The notes under the pieces: generated by a model
The model's input: only the letters and a program-made list of their open reading frames with translations
Database searches by the model: none
Told to the model about the DNA's origin: nothing
Program-made: the position numbers and the translations under genes
Assembly: GCF_001434695.1 (NCBI RefSeq)
Contig: NZ_AZDI01000004.1
Location: forward strand, 62,001 to 126,000
DNA from: Dellaglioa algida DSM 15638
GTDB taxonomy: Bacteria; Bacillota; Bacilli; Lactobacillales; Lactobacillaceae
Direction of reading: 5' to 3'
DNA: 64,000 nt
Shown here: one piece after another, positions 39,405 through 48,200 of the stretch
How positions within the stretch are numbered: the stretch's first letter is position 1
How the letters are laid out: each line of letters starts with the position of its first letter

Positions 39405-40301
39405 TTACAGTCCAGCTGCGTGCATGATTGAAGTAAGATTTGAAGCCAAGCTAACGGCAAATACGGTCATAATAATGAAGACCACAAATGCTAATAGAAG
39501 TTGGCCAATTACGACACCGTAAAGGCGATCAATTTTGACAGGATTTGTATCAATCACAATTGCTAGGATGAACGCAACACTCATGATAAGTGCCATTAAG
39601 AAATAAATGAAAACTGCAGCACCTTTCATACCAGATAACATTAAAACCATGCTGACAACGGATAATCCAAGATTAACCATTAAGTAATGCGTAAAGCGAT
39701 TTGTGAATGACATTAGTGTATCGGTTTTATCACCTAATACGACGTTTCTAACAAAGAAACCGATTAATACGTAAATGGCGAAGACGATTAACGTTAAGAA
39801 AAATAATTTTGCGTAAAGACCGCTCTCAAGCGTTGCTTGTCCGGCACTAACGGCATCACTACTGCTACCCGTCGTTGTTGATTCGCCAAAGGCACTAAGG
39901 AATGACTTCGTAGAATCTACAGCTGAAGTAACTGATCTTGCGACACTGTTCATTAATAATTTTACAAAAAGGTCATTGAATAGTGCGAATAAGATAATTG
40001 TGGCGAAACCAAAATATTTATGGCCATTTTCTAAAATAGTTGGGTGTTTTACAGCATTTAAGAAGTAAAACCAGTAGTCCTTTGCAAATGATTTAGCTTG
40101 TTCAACGTTTTCATTTGGGTTCTTTGTTTCTTGTGGTTGTGCGTATTGTTGTTGGAACTTAGTTGGTTCTTGTTCACTTTGTGTTTTGGTTGGTTCTTGA
40201 ACGGGTGTTTTTCCCGGTTCAGCTGGGAAGGCAAACCCGCAGTTCGTACAAAATTTGACGTTTTCTGGTTGTTGAGAACCACAGTTAGGACATGTTTTCA
40301 T
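39405..40301 (-). CDS. Zinc-ribbon polytopic membrane protein
   Basis: A 298-residue protein. An N-terminal zinc ribbon C4-x2-C7...C18-x2-C21 (CPNCGSQQ, FCTNCGF) is followed by a Gln/Pro/Thr-rich linker and about five membrane helices (around residues 92-112, 150-175, 190-215, 220-250 and 255-285). The layout resembles uncharacterised YIP1-like or DUF6574-type membrane proteins of lactic acid bacteria. I do not know its function. It is in an operon with the TcaA-like gene, which also has an N-terminal zinc ribbon, so the two probably act together in envelope stress. The start at 40301 has GGAGG eight bases before. Confidence 0.75.
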   Translation of the reverse strand: MKTCPNCGSQQPENVKFCTNCGFAFPAEPGKTPVQEPTKTQSEQEPTKFQQQYAQPQETKNPNENVEQAKSFAKDYWFYFLNAVKHPTILENGHKYFGFATIILFALFNDLFVKLLMNSVARSVTSAVDSTKSFLSAFGESTTTGSSSDAVSAGQATLESGLYAKLFFLTLIVFAIYVLIGFFVRNVVLGDKTDTLMSFTNRFTHYLMVNLGLSVVSMVLMLSGMKGAAVFIYFLMALIMSVAFILAIVIDTNPVKIDRLYGVVIGQLLLAFVVFIIMTVFAVSLASNLTSIMHAAGL

Positions 40302-40319
40302 TGTTATTTCCTCCAAAGG

Positions 40320-41855
40320 TTAGTTGTCTTCGATTTTTTCGCTAATTTGTTTACCTGGTGAAATTGAATCAATTAAGAAATCATCGTTGTTAGAATAATT
40401 AGTTTTAGCAGTAAATTCGAAAACTTGTGTCTTAGTTGAGCTCTTATCGTTATCATCAGTAATGTAGAAAGTATAAGTAACATCGTAAGTCACGTTAAAT
40501 TTATTTTTAGCAGTAGGCGTTACCGCTTTTACTTTAGCTTCATAATCGACACTTGTAAGTAAGTGATTATCATGGTATCCCTTAGCAATCTTGACCCATT
40601 TTTTAGCATCTTCATTACTCTTACCGTCAACGAAGAAGCTATCAATTGAACCGTAACTTTCATCTGAGTACTCATCAGAATCGTCACCCTCTGAAGTATA
40701 ATTATCGATATGGGTAAATAATTTGTCCATGTAGCTCTGGGCATCATCCGTCGTTAACATATCTGGAAAGGCAATAGTGAATAGATTACTATCAGAATTA
40801 TCCTGAGAACCATTTTCGTCAGTATTATCTAAAGTCACATTATTATCGTCATCATTACCTGAAATTTGGTATTTACTTGTAACAAGCGTGTTGTCGCCAA
40901 CCTTTTCTTTAAGTTGTAAAAGGTTATTCCCAGAAGAAGCAATGGGGCCAATTGTGGCAGATCCAGAATCACTGGTTGTACCGACCTTTTTTGAGTTAAC
41001 AAAAATATCGGCGTTCGCAATACTCTTAATTCTAAAAGTAATTGTGCTTAAATCTAGGTTCACTTTAGAAGCTGAACCACCGATAAATTGGGTCGATTTA
41101 TTAGTTAATTTGGTACCGTCAATGGAACCAATAGATTCTAGCGTATAGTTTCCAGGAACTAGTCCTGAAATTGTTTTGCTGTAATCATCAGAATCGGCTG
41201 TGGCAACTTTATTACCATTTAATTTAATTTCTGCACCTGAACTATTCGTTGATAATTTAACGGAAGCAGTTGAGAAATCAGCCGTGTATTTAGGAAATAA
41301 TAACCAATGTTTACCATTTTGTTTCAAATGGAAGTACGTTGAAGTATCCTTATCATTTGTTAGACCAGTTTTAAAGTATTTAAGTGAGCTCGCACTGTGC
41401 CAAGCGTCTGATGCAGGTTTCATGTTTGAATCAGTAATTTTGAATGACGTATCTGACGTCGAAAAATAGCTCTTCATATTTTTATTATCTTTAAGAGAAT
41501 CAGTAATACGATTAATTTGGTTGTCTTTTGAATAATATTTAGTGCCAACATAGTAGCCGCCTGCGATAATAAGGACGAGAACGCCAATTAAAATTCTGAT
41601 AAATTTAGTCTTACCCGAAATTGGTTTTTTTGGAGCAGCAACTTGTACTTGTTCGACGGGCGCTTTACTTTGTGTCGGAGTGACAGATTGTGGTTGTTGC
41701 GGTGTAACAGGACTCACCCGTAAATCGAAGTTACAGTTAGGGCAAAAATTAGCACCTTGTGGCACTTTAGAACCACAATTAGGACAAAATTTTTGCGCTG
41801 ACCCGCCAGCTGTATCATCTAAAGGCGCATGATAGATATATTCTTTTTTGATCAT
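40320..41855 (-). CDS. TcaA-like zinc-ribbon membrane-anchored surface protein
   Basis: A 511-residue protein. A cytoplasmic zinc ribbon (C24-x2-C27...C38-x2-C41) is followed by a Pro/Gln linker, one membrane helix (about 85-105) and a ~400-residue extracytoplasmic region. That region starts INRITDSLKDNKNMKSYFST and contains repeated PEGA-like beta segments such as VKLSTNSSGAEIKLNG, GLVPGNYTLESIG and ADIFVNSKKVG. This order matches the TcaA/YvbJ family, linked in Staphylococcus to glycopeptide susceptibility and wall stress. The assignment is by architecture, not by close identity. It is the first gene of the pair; an 11-bp-period operator-like repeat and a promoter lie upstream. Confidence 0.7.
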   Translation of the reverse strand: MIKKEYIYHAPLDDTAGGSAQKFCPNCGSKVPQGANFCPNCNFDLRVSPVTPQQPQSVTPTQSKAPVEQVQVAAPKKPISGKTKFIRILIGVLVLIIAGGYYVGTKYYSKDNQINRITDSLKDNKNMKSYFSTSDTSFKITDSNMKPASDAWHSASSLKYFKTGLTNDKDTSTYFHLKQNGKHWLLFPKYTADFSTASVKLSTNSSGAEIKLNGNKVATADSDDYSKTISGLVPGNYTLESIGSIDGTKLTNKSTQFIGGSASKVNLDLSTITFRIKSIANADIFVNSKKVGTTSDSGSATIGPIASSGNNLLQLKEKVGDNTLVTSKYQISGNDDDNNVTLDNTDENGSQDNSDSNLFTIAFPDMLTTDDAQSYMDKLFTHIDNYTSEGDDSDEYSDESYGSIDSFFVDGKSNEDAKKWVKIAKGYHDNHLLTSVDYEAKVKAVTPTAKNKFNVTYDVTYTFYITDDNDKSSTKTQVFEFTAKTNYSNNDDFLIDSISPGKQISEKIEDN

Positions 41856-41931
41856 TAGTTCCCCTTTTTAATTATTATTTGAAGCTATTTCGTAATACCG
41901 TGTTACCTATGTACCCCCGTAAGACACCCTC

Positions 41932-41993
41932 TTTAAACCAGATTTAATGGCTAAAATCAATAAATAGAACCTGAAACTTAATTGAAACTTAAC
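41932..41993 (-). promoter_or_regulatory. Promoter and direct-repeat operator of the TcaA-like operon
   Basis: On the minus strand: TTGATT (41955-41960), 17 bp, TTTAAA (41932-41937) preceded by TGG (extended -10). Just upstream is GTTAAG-N5-ATTAAG (41977-41993), an 11-bp-period repeat like the CiaR site TTTAAG-N5-TTTAAG and other OmpR-type boxes. Confidence 0.5.
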
Positions 41994-42021
41994 TTATTTT
42001 ACCAACGATACAGGTTATTGT

Positions 42022-42031
42022 ATACATGTAT
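42022..42031. promoter_or_regulatory. Palindrome upstream of the XRE regulator gene
   Basis: ATACATGTAT, a perfect 10-bp palindrome 88 bp upstream of the XRE gene. It is a candidate operator for that regulator; evidence is position only. Confidence 0.3.
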
Positions 42032-42118
42032 TTTTAAAAAACGAATAACTTGTAGTCTGTTTGATTGATTTTAAATCCTTTACCATAAAGAGATAACGTT
42101 TCTGCTTAGGAGTTTAAT

Positions 42119-42430
42119 ATGCTTAAGAAAATAGGAATTTTAATTCGTGCCAAACGAAAATTATTAAATATGACCATTGAGCAGTTGGCTGAAAAGTCAA
42201 AATCCTCTGTTAGTTTAATCTCCTTGATAGAACGAGGGAGATTAGACAATATTAAGATGAAAAAATTATCAGATATTGCTGAAGCTCTGAACATGACACT
42301 AGCCGATTTTTTTACTAATCAAAATTTAAAAGGTGTTGCAACACTGGATTTAATTAATTATCTTGCTTCATTACCAGAAGACAAACGCGAAGCAACTGCT
42401 GAATTATTGCTCAAAGTTATTCGGTTATAA
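42119..42430 (+). CDS. XRE-family helix-turn-helix regulator
   Basis: A 103-residue protein with a Cro/C1 helix-turn-helix (about residues 6-60): IGILIRAKRKLLNMTIEQLAEKSKSSVSLISLIERGRLDNIKMKKLSDIAEALNM. A short C-terminal helical part (LPEDKREATAELLLKVIRL) may dimerise. The ribosome site AGGAG is well placed. It is a stand-alone regulator; no phage or toxin gene is adjacent. Its terminator (42449-42487) lies inside the convergent small ORF. Confidence 0.85.
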   Translation: MLKKIGILIRAKRKLLNMTIEQLAEKSKSSVSLISLIERGRLDNIKMKKLSDIAEALNMTLADFFTNQNLKGVATLDLINYLASLPEDKREATAELLLKVIRL

Positions 42431-42646
42431 TTGATTATCATTAATGATAGACCACGCTATTTCTTCAATAGTGTGGTCTTTTTTTTGTACCTGATAAGTT
42501 CCCGCTAAATCAATTTGCTTGGTAGGTAAGTCCAGAGTTAAAATATCAAAATTGTGAAAATCAATCCGATGATTACTTAAATCATAGATTAAAAATTTTA
42601 AATCCTGTCGTACCTTCAAGTTATCGTGTAAATCTATCCCATTCAT
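42425..42646 (-). CDS. Small hypothetical protein
   Basis: A 73-residue, largely hydrophilic ORF beginning MNGIDLHDNLKVRQDLKF, with a GGGAG ribosome site nine bases upstream. I do not recognise it. Its last ~20 codons overlap, on the other strand, the terminator of the XRE gene, and its stop overlaps the XRE stop. The gene lies directly after the terminator of the YdcF-type gene, so it needs its own promoter or read-through. It may be real, but evidence is limited to the ribosome site and open frame. Confidence 0.45.
   Translation of the reverse strand: MNGIDLHDNLKVRQDLKFLIYDLSNHRIDFHNFDILTLDLPTKQIDLAGTYQVQKKDHTIEEIAWSIINDNQL
42449..42487 (+). terminator. XRE gene terminator
   Basis: A 13-bp stem (42449-42461 / 42467-42479, one or two mismatches or G-U pairs) followed by eight T on the plus strand. 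Confidence 0.85.
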
Positions 42647-42680
42647 AAATAAAATCTCCCTTGTAAAAAAATGATATAAA

Positions 42681-42712
42681 AAAAGCATTAGCTTTTATTA
42701 GCTAATGCTTAG
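42681..42712 (-). terminator. Terminator of the YdcF-type gene
   Basis: A perfect 10-bp stem (42683-42692 / 42701-42710) followed by a T run on the minus strand. Between it and the gene is a 145-bp stretch with two copies of TTGTCAACAAG (42784-42794 and 42812-42822, 28 bp apart) of unknown role. Confidence 0.8.
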
Positions 42713-42856
42713 ATTACAACAAAATTATGTAATATATAAGACTGACGCTTGCAAAAAATTAATTTTAACGATAGTCAGCAATTTTGTCAACAAGACATAT
42801 AACAGCTAGTGTTGTCAACAAGGTATTGATGAGGGGTGACCTAAATGTTGATAGAG

Positions 42857-43867
42857 CTAATTTAAAAGCTGTTGGGCAATAGTAATTAGAAGGAGAAATA
42901 AAATAACAACAAGGTGTCGAGGTTTGTTCATCACTAAAATTGCAACAAATTCACGTAAAAAAGCGTTCGGGAAAAAATACCAAGCTGTTTTTCCGCCAAT
43001 TCCTTGAGCGTTGACGCCAACCATTCGTGCGAACAGTCCTGCGCGAAATATGTGGTAGTTGTTAGAACTGAATAAAATATTTTTTCCATTATTATCAAGA
43101 TCAATTATTTTTTTTGAAAAGAGCATGTTTTCAAAGGTAGTCGTCGACTTATCCTCTAGCAACGTGAATGCTTCGGGATATCCATTTTCAATCGCCCATT
43201 TTTGCATTGCGAGTGCCTCTGAAGTGGCCTCATCATGACCTTGTCCACCTGAAAAAATAAGAATTGGCCGTTTTCCACCTACTGAAACCTGCTTGTCCGC
43301 AAAATTGATGGCGCGTTGGATTCGATTTGAAAGTAATTTGCTAACCTTATGCCCATTAATTAAACCTGCGCCTAAAACAATAATATAATTTTGATCATAT
43401 TTAGGACGACGAAGGTTGTATAAGATACTGGCGGATAAAAAATTTAAAAAGGCTAACATAAAATAAATACCAAGCCATGAAGCGAAAGTAAATGGGATTT
43501 GAACATACCAAGGCCATGTGGGAACAAGTGATTTTGTGAACCATTGGACAATAAGAATAATAGCGAGTATTAAGCCTAACATATTGGCTAGTGAGTGACT
43601 TTCCCGTTTAAAGACCATGCGTGCATTAATCAAAAGAAAAGGGATGGTACTAATGGATATTAAGAACACGCCCAATACGCCAACAGTGATCACAATAAGT
43701 GCCACCGTTTCTACAAAACTATTAGAGATACCAGCAAGGGCTCCCATTAAAGAGATGAGAAACGCGTTGAATAAAAATCCATTGAGTAATCGACGTGGTT
43801 CGATATGAAAACTAACATACCAAGATAATAGTATTAAAAATGGTAATAACAGAATTAAATAGCTCAT
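42857..43867 (-). CDS. YdcF-family (DUF218) membrane protein
   Basis: A 336-residue protein with several membrane helices in its first half (about residues 2-20, 28-50, 53-77, 92-110, 125-150) and a C-terminal DUF218 domain: IVLGAGLINGHKVSKLLSNRIQRAINFA, then IFSGGQGHDEATSEALAM, EDKSTTTFENMLFSKKII and LFSSNNYHIFRAGLFARMVG. A final membrane helix (FLLLITIAQQLL) closes it. DUF218 proteins (SanA, ElyC, YdcF) act in envelope integrity; this long membrane form is typical of lactobacilli. The biochemical activity is not established. Confidence 0.88.
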   Translation of the reverse strand: MSYLILLLPFLILLSWYVSFHIEPRRLLNGFLFNAFLISLMGALAGISNSFVETVALIVITVGVLGVFLISISTIPFLLINARMVFKRESHSLANMLGLILAIILIVQWFTKSLVPTWPWYVQIPFTFASWLGIYFMLAFLNFLSASILYNLRRPKYDQNYIIVLGAGLINGHKVSKLLSNRIQRAINFADKQVSVGGKRPILIFSGGQGHDEATSEALAMQKWAIENGYPEAFTLLEDKSTTTFENMLFSKKIIDLDNNGKNILFSSNNYHIFRAGLFARMVGVNAQGIGGKTAWYFFPNAFLREFVAILVMNKPRHLVVILFLLLITIAQQLLN

Positions 43868-44107
43868 AAATTACCCTCCAAATGAAAGAATATCTCAAGT
43901 TTAGCACATTATTTAGGGGTAAAGAACTGGAACGTTCTCTTAGTATGGGATAAAGATAAATTATTTTAGTATTTTGAAGATTACCGTATTTATCAAGTAT
44001 ATATGGGCTTTAAGCAATTAATACAGGTGCTTAATCCTTCTAAAAATGGTAAAAAAATATAGTTCGATTATACTATTAATAAGCAATTTAAATCGTGCGC
44101 GATTAAG

Positions 44108-44141
44108 TTGGCTTTTTGTGTCTAACATGTTATTATGTTAG
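44108..44141 (+). promoter_or_regulatory. Promoter with palindromic operator for the WxL cluster
   Basis: TTGGCT (44108-44113), 17 bp, TATTAT (44131-44136). A 7-bp inverted repeat CTAACAT...ATGTTAG (44122-44128 / 44135-44141) straddles the -10, where a repressor would block. The rest of the 340-bp gap (43868-44206) shows no gene. Confidence 0.6.
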
Positions 44142-44206
44142 GGACATAAACAATCAGAATAGTTTAGATTAGGTGAAAATTCTTCGGGGGAAGGAAGCAA
44201 CTTATT

Positions 44207-47143
44207 ATGAAAAAGAAAATATTATTGTATGTAATTAGCGGACTTCTTCTGTTTTTCTTGGGCGGATTAAAAGCAGAAGCGGCAACGAGTACGTGGCCTT
44301 CAAGCGTGCCGGCGCCACCACCATCTGCATTGACAATTAGGGACGTTTTTGGAGTTGTCTCGGGAACTAACGCAGATACGAGTTCTAAGTACCCACAAAC
44401 GGTTATTATAACCCCATATAAAAGGGATCAATTGGGTGGTATTTGGTCAAACAAACGAATTGATTTAAATAATAGTTTTTCTTATGGTATGTGGTTATGG
44501 TTAGGTGCTAAAAATGGCCTATACGATGTACCTGACGCGGCATCTGATGGAATAGCGTTCCTTTTGCAGAATGATGTTAAAAAAAATCAGGCAATAGGAA
44601 CCAATGGTGGTGGTATTGGGGCTTATTCATACGGAAATCAACAAAGTGGAAAAACCAATTATGTTAAGGATTCCTTGGCTATTGAGATGGATAGTTGGTG
44701 GAATAATATTGCAAACCTTCCGGCTGAACATTTTGATGAAGATATCCCATATGCGGCAAATTCAAATGGTCATACTGCATTTGTTCAACCGAAAGATCTT
44801 GGTAAAAATTCAAAACTAGGACATATTAAGTATTGGTACGAAAAAAATCCAACGACTGATAATAATAAGGATCCTAAATATATGTTAGCCAATAACCATT
44901 GGCGTTTATTCAACATCAACTGGGTTCCTAAGGTTACTTGGCAAAATGGAAAACGAATTCTAGGTGGTAAGTTATCATACACGTTTGGAAATAATTATGA
45001 TCCTAAAACGGGAGCAGTAGATAATAGTACGATTATGCCAGGAGATATGTCGTTAGATATTCCAGATGTTAACACTTACTTTGGTGTTGACTCTTCAACA
45101 TCTGATCCTTCAAATCAAAGCGTTTTATATGGATTTACGGGATCAACAGGTGGGGCTAATAACTTCCAAGCTGCCAGCATGAATAAATTACCCCAAACAG
45201 CAAGTCCAGTTACGCTTAATTTTGTAATTGATGGAACGAATACAAAATTGATTGATCCAATTTCCTTAAATGGTGAGGCGGGCGAGACTTGGAATGGTGC
45301 CGATCGAAGACAAGAATGGATTCAGTACAATAAAGAATGGTATCAATATACTGGTAACTACACGGCTGATACCCCCGATTCAAAAGATAATGGAACTTTC
45401 TCGGCAACAACTGGCTACAATGTAACGTATAAATACAAAAAACAGACGCCTCCAGAGAATTATGCGCTTAAAAAAGCGGTTAAAAATGTTACCGCCAATG
45501 ATGCAAATTGGGTGACGGATACGACCGGTAAAACGGGAGATAATATTAGTTACGAGTTAACGTATACCAATTTAACTAATATTTCTTCCGGTGATATCAC
45601 CGATAAATTACCAAGTAATATCACGTATACCAAAGGTAGTTTACAAATGGCGAGCCCTGATAGTAATTGGGAATATAAAACGATTGATGATAGTATTTTT
45701 ATTAGTAATCAAACAGTTAAATTTCCGTATGTTATCCCTGCCGGTGGCTCATTTAAATTGAAACTAAATGGTGCAATCAATTCAGGCGTCTCTCCGGGAG
45801 ACAAGATTATTAATAACGCAACGGCTGGTACGTCTAGTTCAAGCGTTAAGAGTAATGATGCGATAGTGACTATTAATAAGCTACCCTACAAGGGAAGTAT
45901 TGAAAAAGGCGTTCTTAATGAGACAAATAAAGAGACAAAATATCAGTCCAAAACAAGCGGACAGGTTGATGATTTAGTTAAATATCAAATTAAAGTGAAG
46001 CCGGATGCAAACTCGGCTGATAAATTAACAACTATTGATTTAAAAGATGTTGTTAGTGATCCGACAAGTGATTTAGACATTGATAATAACTCAATTTTAG
46101 TGACTTATGCGGATGGTTCAACTCAAAAAGAAAGTTCAATTGCTGATATCAAACTTAAAGATATGGTGAAGGGCGAAAGCGCAACAATCACCTACTCAGG
46201 AACGGTTAAACGAACAACAGTTGGAGACATTGAAAATAAAGCATCGGTGACTGCCAAAACAAGTGGGAATGAAACGTATTCTGATTCTAGTAAAGCAGAT
46301 GTCGAAGTGACGGAGCCTCGTAATACTAATATGACGATTCGTTATGTTGATCTCGACGATAATTTAGCGAGTCCAACATATATTAGTACTGAAGTTAGTG
46401 CGGCGGGAAAACCTAAAGCAGCTTTATCAACAGTTATTTCTGACAGAGTTGCACCTAAAGTGTTGAATGATTACACGGTTATTTCAGTTACTAATGACAC
46501 TGATTTAACAAAGGCTAACTGGTCAGATGCTTATAAAGATGATCCTTTGTTCGATTATAAAGACAAGGTGATCACGTATGGGTATAAGAAGGCCATGATT
46601 TCGATTGATGCACCTAAGTTATGGGATTTCGGTACAAATGATCCGGCACAATCGGATACAACTTACTATCTAAAGACTGCCGAAAATAAACCGCAGAAAA
46701 TTTCTGTAGTAGATAACTACGGCGTTCAATCATGGCAATTAAAAGTTCAACAATCAACCGCGTTTATCAGTACTGATACAGATAAACATGAGTTAACTGA
46801 TGCGCAACTTAGAATTACTAACGGAAATGTAATTGCCAATAAAGACAATACTGCTAAAGGAAATATTAATTCAAAAGATAAATTTAATATTGATACTGGT
46901 AGTGAGATTGATCAATTGATGACCTTTACTAAGTTAGGAACTTATCAAGATAACGACGAGAAAAAAGATCAAAGTAGTAAAGATAATCCATATACCAATC
47001 CCGGAAAAGGGGCTTGGGATTACCAATTTGGAGATGACAAAACGGCCAACTACAGTGTTGGTTTACATGTTCCAGCAACAACTAAGAGATACAAGACGCA
47101 TTACCAGACAGAGTTAACATGGTCATTAACGGTTGCGCCGTAG
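44207..47143 (+). CDS. Large WxL-domain surface protein with L-type lectin domain
   Basis: A 978-residue secreted protein. The signal peptide (1-25, cleavage near AEA) is followed by a bacterial legume-lectin-like domain (about 45-330), with ASDGIAFLLQND, GGIGAYSYG and AIEMDSWWN typical of that fold. Two DUF11-type beta domains come next (about 415-555 and 560-705, e.g. DNISYELTYTN), then a MucBP-like repeat (TIRYVDLDDN, about 708-790) and a C-terminal WxL domain (about 797-978) with SWQLKVQQ and LTWSLTVAP. WxL domains attach non-covalently to peptidoglycan and to DUF916 partner proteins. There is no LPXTG. It is probably an adhesin. The ribosome site GGGGGAAGGAAG precedes it. Confidence 0.9.
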   Translation: MKKKILLYVISGLLLFFLGGLKAEAATSTWPSSVPAPPPSALTIRDVFGVVSGTNADTSSKYPQTVIITPYKRDQLGGIWSNKRIDLNNSFSYGMWLWLGAKNGLYDVPDAASDGIAFLLQNDVKKNQAIGTNGGGIGAYSYGNQQSGKTNYVKDSLAIEMDSWWNNIANLPAEHFDEDIPYAANSNGHTAFVQPKDLGKNSKLGHIKYWYEKNPTTDNNKDPKYMLANNHWRLFNINWVPKVTWQNGKRILGGKLSYTFGNNYDPKTGAVDNSTIMPGDMSLDIPDVNTYFGVDSSTSDPSNQSVLYGFTGSTGGANNFQAASMNKLPQTASPVTLNFVIDGTNTKLIDPISLNGEAGETWNGADRRQEWIQYNKEWYQYTGNYTADTPDSKDNGTFSATTGYNVTYKYKKQTPPENYALKKAVKNVTANDANWVTDTTGKTGDNISYELTYTNLTNISSGDITDKLPSNITYTKGSLQMASPDSNWEYKTIDDSIFISNQTVKFPYVIPAGGSFKLKLNGAINSGVSPGDKIINNATAGTSSSSVKSNDAIVTINKLPYKGSIEKGVLNETNKETKYQSKTSGQVDDLVKYQIKVKPDANSADKLTTIDLKDVVSDPTSDLDIDNNSILVTYADGSTQKESSIADIKLKDMVKGESATITYSGTVKRTTVGDIENKASVTAKTSGNETYSDSSKADVEVTEPRNTNMTIRYVDLDDNLASPTYISTEVSAAGKPKAALSTVISDRVAPKVLNDYTVISVTNDTDLTKANWSDAYKDDPLFDYKDKVITYGYKKAMISIDAPKLWDFGTNDPAQSDTTYYLKTAENKPQKISVVDNYGVQSWQLKVQQSTAFISTDTDKHELTDAQLRITNGNVIANKDNTAKGNINSKDKFNIDTGSEIDQLMTFTKLGTYQDNDEKKDQSSKDNPYTNPGKGAWDYQFGDDKTANYSVGLHVPATTKRYKTHYQTELTWSLTVAP

Positions 47144-47156
47144 GAGGAAATGAAAG

Positions 47157-48200
47157 ATGAGTAAGAAACAACGATTGGGGCAATTTGGTCTTAGTTTGGG
47201 ATTACTATTATTTGGATTTATGATGTTGAGCCGGCCAGTACAGGCTGCTGCACAGACACAGAATGCAGATTTTGAAATTCAACCAGTGTTACCTAGCGAA
47301 CAAGTAGATAATAGTTTACATTATTATGACGTTAACTATGAACCGGGAACAACTCATGTTATTAAAATGAAGGTTCAAAATTTTACGGATCACGAAATGA
47401 CGCTTAAAAGCGATTTCCAAAATGGAATGACGCAAGATGGCGGTGGTATGAAATTTCAACAATCTATTAAAAATTTGGATGTGAGTTTAAAAATTCCATT
47501 CACAACCGTGGCAAGCATAAAAAAAGCGGATCAAACCATTAAATTGGGGCCAAAAGAGGCTACAACTATTTCGGCAACTATCAAAATGCCTAAACAAAAA
47601 TTTGACGGCATGATTGCCGGTGGTTGGCATTTTATCGAGTATGTAAAAAGTACCGGGAATGCAAAACAATCGGTTTCTAGTAATTATGCTTACATGGTGA
47701 GCGTTAATATTAGGGGATCGAAATATGAGGTCTATCCAAAATTAGCCTATGATTCAACAAAACCAATGCTATTCAATAAGCATCCTGCTATGGGAATTAA
47801 ACTTAGGAATACAGAACCAATGGTCTTGAAGAATGTTACCTTCCAAGCAGTACTCTACAGGGATGGACAGTACAGTAGTCGACGCGTGTTTAATAAAACA
47901 CAATCAAGTATTGCGCCGAACTCATCAGTCACGCTGCCTATCTCATGGCAATATGAGACGATGAAGCCGGGTAAATATCATGTAGAAGTTAAAGTGAACG
48001 GCCAAAATCTGTGGGATTTAAAGAAAATGAATTGGTCATTTAAAAAGACATTTAACGTTACGGGCAAAGAAGCTGATGATATCAATAGTGAAGCAATTAA
48101 AAGACCCATTAATTTCTGGTTCTATATTGCAGCAGCTAGTGGGGCAATGATGTTAGCAACGTTAGGTGGCGCAATCTTCGTTTTACGGATGACAGTCTAA
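47157..48200 (+). CDS. WxL-interacting protein (DUF916/DUF3324), copy 1
   Basis: A 347-residue surface protein. A signal peptide (about 1-31) is followed by a DUF916/WxLIP N-terminal domain (about 35-155: DFEIQPVLPSEQ, YYDVNYEPGTTHVIKMKVQNFTD), a DUF3324 host/peptidoglycan-binding domain (about 165-300: YEVYPKLAY, IAPNSSVTLPISWQYETMKPGKYHVEVKV) and a C-terminal membrane helix (about 318-343). Such proteins bind WxL proteins on the cell surface (Csc clusters in lactobacilli; WxL operons in enterococci). Its stop codon overlaps the next start (TAATG), so they are coupled. Confidence 0.93.
   Translation: MSKKQRLGQFGLSLGLLLFGFMMLSRPVQAAAQTQNADFEIQPVLPSEQVDNSLHYYDVNYEPGTTHVIKMKVQNFTDHEMTLKSDFQNGMTQDGGGMKFQQSIKNLDVSLKIPFTTVASIKKADQTIKLGPKEATTISATIKMPKQKFDGMIAGGWHFIEYVKSTGNAKQSVSSNYAYMVSVNIRGSKYEVYPKLAYDSTKPMLFNKHPAMGIKLRNTEPMVLKNVTFQAVLYRDGQYSSRRVFNKTQSSIAPNSSVTLPISWQYETMKPGKYHVEVKVNGQNLWDLKKMNWSFKKTFNVTGKEADDINSEAIKRPINFWFYIAAASGAMMLATLGGAIFVLRMTV

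Noticed and set aside
42784-42822. Two copies of TTGTCAACAAG as a CRISPR-like or operator repeat
   Set aside because: Only two copies, 28 bp apart, in a short spacer after the YdcF-type gene; no array, and no promoter visible for a regulated gene.
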